DNA from: an uncultured Ruminococcus sp.
Lineage (GTDB): Bacteria; Bacillota; Clostridia; Oscillospirales; Ruminococcaceae
Assembly (NCBI GenBank): GCA_947174085.1
Contig: CAMWHN010000081.1
Span: 1-8,460 of the forward strand
Direction of reading: 5' to 3'
Length of the DNA: 8,460 bases
A program made the position numbers and the translations under genes. Below, piece by piece: positions 6,661-8,460 of this stretch. The notes beneath the pieces are model-generated. The model had not been told where the DNA came from, did not search any database, and saw only the letters and a list, made by a program, of their open reading frames with translations. The number at the start of each line of letters is the position of its first letter. Positions within the stretch are counted from its first letter, which is position 1.

Positions 6661-7685
6661 ATTTTCCAACCTCCCGTTTTGCGCATGAGAATAATAAAAA
6701 ACGGTGCGCCAATGACTGCTGTCAATACAGAAATTGGGATTTCTGAAGCAGAAATACTTCTTGCCATAGTGTCAACAATTACTAAAAAAGATGCGCCAAA
6801 ACTAATACATGCCGGAATTAAGGCACGGTGATTATTCCCAAATAGCATACGGCAAATATGCGGAATTAATAAGCCAATCCAACCAACTTGCCCACACATA
6901 GCCACACTAGATGCTGTCATTGCGGTTGCACAAAGAATTGTAATAATTCTCAAAAGCTGAATATTACTGCCTAAAGACCGTGCTTCATCTTCTCCCAACG
7001 GCAAAATATTTAACTGCCAACGGATTAAATACAATAACAAAACTGTGATAATAATACAAGGTGCGCCGATTTGTAAAGACGAAAATCCTGCACTGCTCAG
7101 ACTGCCCATTAGCCAGTAAGTAATTGCCGGCAATTGAGATTCTGTGTCAGCAGTAAATTTTACAAGTGAAATTAATGCCGAAAATAATGAACCTATCATA
7201 ATGCCTGCTAGTACAACAGAACTTAAACCAGAAGAAGATTTTCCAACAGAGCTAAGCCATGTTAGAATAACTGCTAAAATGCCAAATACAAATGCAATTG
7301 CCTGAACACCTATTAAATTACAGCCTAATAATAAAGCAAGTGCTGCACCAAATGATGTACCAGAAGCTACTCCTAATGTATCTGGTGTTGCTAACGGATT
7401 GGAAAATAAGCTCTGAAATGCACAGCCTGCAACAGATAAGCCAGCACCAACAAGCATTGCCATGAAAATTCTTGGCAAACGAATATTCCAGATAATCATA
7501 GAAATTTGTTTGTCAATTTCCAGATTAGAATTTGTTATTTTTGAAACTAAAACATTCCAGATGTCACTGACTGAATAAGAAATTCTTCCAATACAGAGCG
7601 CAAAAAAAGCAAATATAATTGGAATAATAATTAAAATAATTTTCCAAACAAATGTGAATGTTTGCATTTGTTTTGTTTGATTCAT
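6657..7685 (-). CDS. FecCD-family ABC transporter permease
   Basis: A full-length 342-residue inner-membrane permease for the BtuC/FecC/FhuB class, probably working as a homodimer because only one permease gene is present. Hydrophobic segments recur throughout, the first at about 14-34. Family signatures are clear: NIRLPRIFMAMLVGAGLSVA (67-86) followed by FSNPLATPDTLGVASG, then VGWIGLLIPHICRMLFGNNH (267-286) and an ending with VLTAVIGAPFF (320-330). The ATG at 7685 overlaps the stop of the TM1266-like gene as ATGA; the AAGGCGG upstream is a modest ribosome binding site, so translational coupling is likely. Substrates of this class include ferric siderophores, haem, corrinoids and some free-metal chelates. 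The sequence does not tell which, but the joined nitrogenase-like genes suggest a compound to be reduced, or a metal needed for the enzyme. Confidence 0.94.
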   Translation of the reverse strand: MNQTKQMQTFTFVWKIILIIIPIIFAFFALCIGRISYSVSDIWNVLVSKITNSNLEIDKQISMIIWNIRLPRIFMAMLVGAGLSVAGCAFQSLFSNPLATPDTLGVASGTSFGAALALLLGCNLIGVQAIAFVFGILAVILTWLSSVGKSSSGLSSVVLAGIMIGSLFSALISLVKFTADTESQLPAITYWLMGSLSSAGFSSLQIGAPCIIITVLLLYLIRWQLNILPLGEDEARSLGSNIQLLRIITILCATAMTASSVAMCGQVGWIGLLIPHICRMLFGNNHRALIPACISFGASFLVIVDTMARSISASEIPISVLTAVIGAPFFIILMRKTGGWKI

Positions 7686-7957
7686 GTTATTTCCGCCTTT
7701 GCAGTAATATTAGAATATGCAGTTTTTGCAGAAATTCCTGATAATCTGCCAATTTTGCCAGTCAGTGTATTAATTTTATCCTGCGGTGCGTCAATTGCAA
7801 CACTGATAATATTAATATTGCGCTTATGATAGGGAATCCCCATTCTGCCAATAATATATCTGCTAAATTCATGAAGTAATTGATTTAATTCTTCAATCTG
7901 GTCTGGATTTTCAACAATAATACCAATAATGGCAACTCTTGTTTCTGGTATATTCAT
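7682..7957 (-). CDS. TM1266-family ACT-like small protein (annotated in relatives as iron-only hydrogenase system regulator)
   Basis: A 91-residue protein, first gene of the operon. The family pattern is well kept: ETRVAIIGIIVEN at the start, a helix with LNQLLHEFSRYIIGRMGIPY, then NIISVAIDAP and GKIGRLSGISAKTAYS. This is the ferredoxin-like (ACT/NikR C-terminal-like) fold known from Thermotoga TM1266. Homologues are usually found beside [FeFe]-hydrogenase maturation genes and are annotated as regulators, though no DNA-binding segment is present in the family or here. Its function is unproven; oligomeric sensing of a small molecule or metal is plausible for the fold. AGGAGGG (7965-7971) lies 7 nt before the ATG. 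No hydrogenase or hydEFG gene is visible, so here the protein is tied to a nitrogenase-like system instead. Confidence 0.85.
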   Translation of the reverse strand: MNIPETRVAIIGIIVENPDQIEELNQLLHEFSRYIIGRMGIPYHKRNINIISVAIDAPQDKINTLTGKIGRLSGISAKTAYSNITAKAEIT

Positions 7958-8102
7958 GAAACAACCCTCCTGAAAATAAAATATGCTATATCCTGAAAAA
8001 AGGACATAGCATGGCTCTAAAAATTAAATTTAAATTTAAATTTTAAAATAATTGCTATATGCTTTCGCTTTAATAAATTATTATTTCAGCGTCAGGATAC
8101 AG
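7958..8102 (-). ncRNA. Structured 5' leader with two exclusive folds (candidate riboswitch or attenuator)
   Basis: The untranslated leader of the operon, about 144 nt from the predicted start near 8101. Segment A at the very 5' end (8102-8092) can form an 11-bp helix (one G-U) with segment D (7996-7986). Segment C (8012-8002) can also form an 11-bp helix (one G-U) with 7993-7983, sharing eight bases of D, so the two are mutually exclusive. When A pairs with D, C is free to pair over 8 bp with segment B (8060-8053). A further hairpin (8091-8066, CGCU/AGCG plus an inner 5-bp stem) then completes a three-way junction. A can also pair over 6 bp with the ribosome binding site (7973-7968). I do not recognise the core of a cobalamin, Moco, SAM, TPP, FMN, NiCo or T-box leader. 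The pairings are read directly; the switching role is inferred. Confidence 0.55.
7973..8012 (-). terminator. Leader terminator-like hairpin before the first gene
   Basis: In - strand RNA, bases 8012-8002 and 7993-7983 form an 11-bp stem with an 8-nt U-rich loop, followed by AUUUUAUUUU (7982-7973). The single irregular pair is G-U on the - strand but A-C on the + strand, which supports a function in the operon transcript. It lies only 1 nt before the ribosome binding site, so read-through is needed for expression. The stem is just 5/11 GC and the U-tract is interrupted by an A, so it may be a leaky or conditional terminator. It could also end the preceding HD-domain gene. Confidence 0.5.
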
Positions 8103-8107
8103 GAATT

Positions 8108-8136
8108 AGTATAACACAAAATTTTTTATTTGTCAA
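8108..8136 (-). promoter_or_regulatory. Sigma-A promoter of the nitrogenase-like/ABC operon
   Basis: On the - strand, TTGACA (8136-8131), a 17-bp spacer and TATACT (8113-8108) make a near-consensus promoter. Transcription should begin near 8101, exactly at the 5' arm of the long leader helix. The -35 box is read from the last codons of the HD-domain gene (CTT GAC AAA TAA), so the two units are very close. The strong promoter suggests that control acts after initiation, in the leader, or through a repressor. Confidence 0.88.
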
Positions 8137-8460
8137 GAATTTTTTTATATATTTTAAGCCTGTGATTTTTCAGAAAATTCATAAAATTTTTAGGCTGTGG
8201 CAAAATAAATTCTATCATTGCACAATATTTATCTACAAAAGTAATTAAATAAGTTTCGGCATATTTGGGTTTTTCCGGTGTGACAGGCCACATGTGTTTA
8301 TAAATCATATCTCGTTCACGGTCATTTAGTTTTATAATTTTTTCAGCGTTAGCAAGTGCATTCTGCGGGTGATATTTGCTATGTTTGATAGCATGTTTAT
8401 TTTTTACATAAGTTTTTGTATGATAAAAATACAAATCATGCAAAAGCCCTGCTCTTGCAC
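8126..8460 (-). CDS. HD-domain phosphohydrolase-like protein, C-terminal part
   Basis: The gene is cut at the right window edge; its start is missing. About 110 residues are visible, beginning ARAGLLHDLYFYH. LLHD carries the His-Asp pair that names the HD superfamily of metal-dependent phosphohydrolases. Downstream, KHMWPVTPEKPK and FVDKYCAMIEF match the later metal-ligand region of a small Firmicute HD family, with the Asp of DKYC as the last ligand. The C-terminus is basic (KNHRLKIYKKILDK). A TTG at 8443 can be read as a start, but it falls inside the HD motif and the frame stays open to the edge, so it is not the real start. The substrate is unknown; nucleotides are common in the superfamily. 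It is transcribed in the same direction as the operon, but the operon has its own promoter overlapping this gene's end. No separate terminator is seen apart from the leader hairpin. Confidence 0.85.
   Translation of the reverse strand, partial: ARAGLLHDLYFYHTKTYVKNKHAIKHSKYHPQNALANAEKIIKLNDRERDMIYKHMWPVTPEKPKYAETYLITFVDKYCAMIEFILPQPKNFMNFLKNHRLKIYKKILDK

Noticed and set aside
6661..6669. TTG start at 6669 for the ATPase
   Set aside because: GGGAGG is only a base or so from this TTG but 9 nt from the ATG at 6660, which also makes an ATGA overlap with the permease stop.
7954..8007. 17-codon leader ORF (begins MSFFQDIAYF) on the - strand, its TGA overlapping the ATG of the first operon gene
   Set aside because: It has no ribosome binding site, lies entirely in the terminator-like hairpin and ribosome binding region, and has no regulatory codon run. 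An even shorter ORF from 8012 was dismissed for the same reasons.
1..8460. CRISPR array, tRNA, rRNA, insertion sequence or prophage genes
   Set aside because: No regularly spaced repeats, cloverleaf-like sequence, transposase motif or terminal inverted repeats were seen. Non-coding space is limited to the two leaders and the 42-nt gap.

Overview
The window is AT-rich DNA with strong AGGAGG-type ribosome binding sites and textbook sigma-A promoters. This fits a low-GC Firmicute, most likely an anaerobic member of the Clostridia (a gut Ruminococcus-like relative is my guess). The genus cannot be fixed from the sequence alone.

Left part (1-1326, + strand): a terminator-like hairpin that would end a gene lying left of the window, an AT-rich spacer, then a consensus promoter carrying an inverted-repeat operator. 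The promoter drives two genes: a ribbon-helix-helix-like DNA-binding protein (228-641) and a PPP-like metallophosphoesterase (655-1326).

Centre and right (1330-8102, - strand): one tightly packed operon of seven genes. In order of transcription these are a TM1266-family small ACT-like protein (7957-7682), a FecCD-type permease (7685-6657), its ATPase (6660-5836), a NifH-like Fe protein (5842-5075), a NifD-like component (5081-3756), a NifK-like component (3759-2608) and a substrate-binding lipoprotein (2565-1330). The first six overlap by 4 or 7 nt at every junction. The set amounts to a complete importer of the siderophore/haem/cobalamin class fused genetically to a three-subunit nitrogenase-like reductase. 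It is not a nitrogen-fixing nitrogenase: no FeMo-cofactor assembly genes are present in the window, the NifK-like subunit is short, and the ligand pattern fits a 3+1 [4Fe-4S] cluster like that of dark-operative protochlorophyllide reductase rather than an 8Fe P-cluster. The simplest reading is import of a metal complex or tetrapyrrole-like compound coupled to its ATP-dependent reduction. The substrate is unknown.

The operon has its own consensus promoter (8108-8136), whose -35 box lies inside the last codons of the preceding HD-domain gene (8126-8460, cut by the window edge). The roughly 144-nt leader can fold in two mutually exclusive ways. One forms a terminator-like hairpin just before the first ribosome binding site; the other forms a three-way junction closed by an 11-bp helix at the RNA 5' end. 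This looks like a riboswitch or attenuator, and I could not match it to any class I know.
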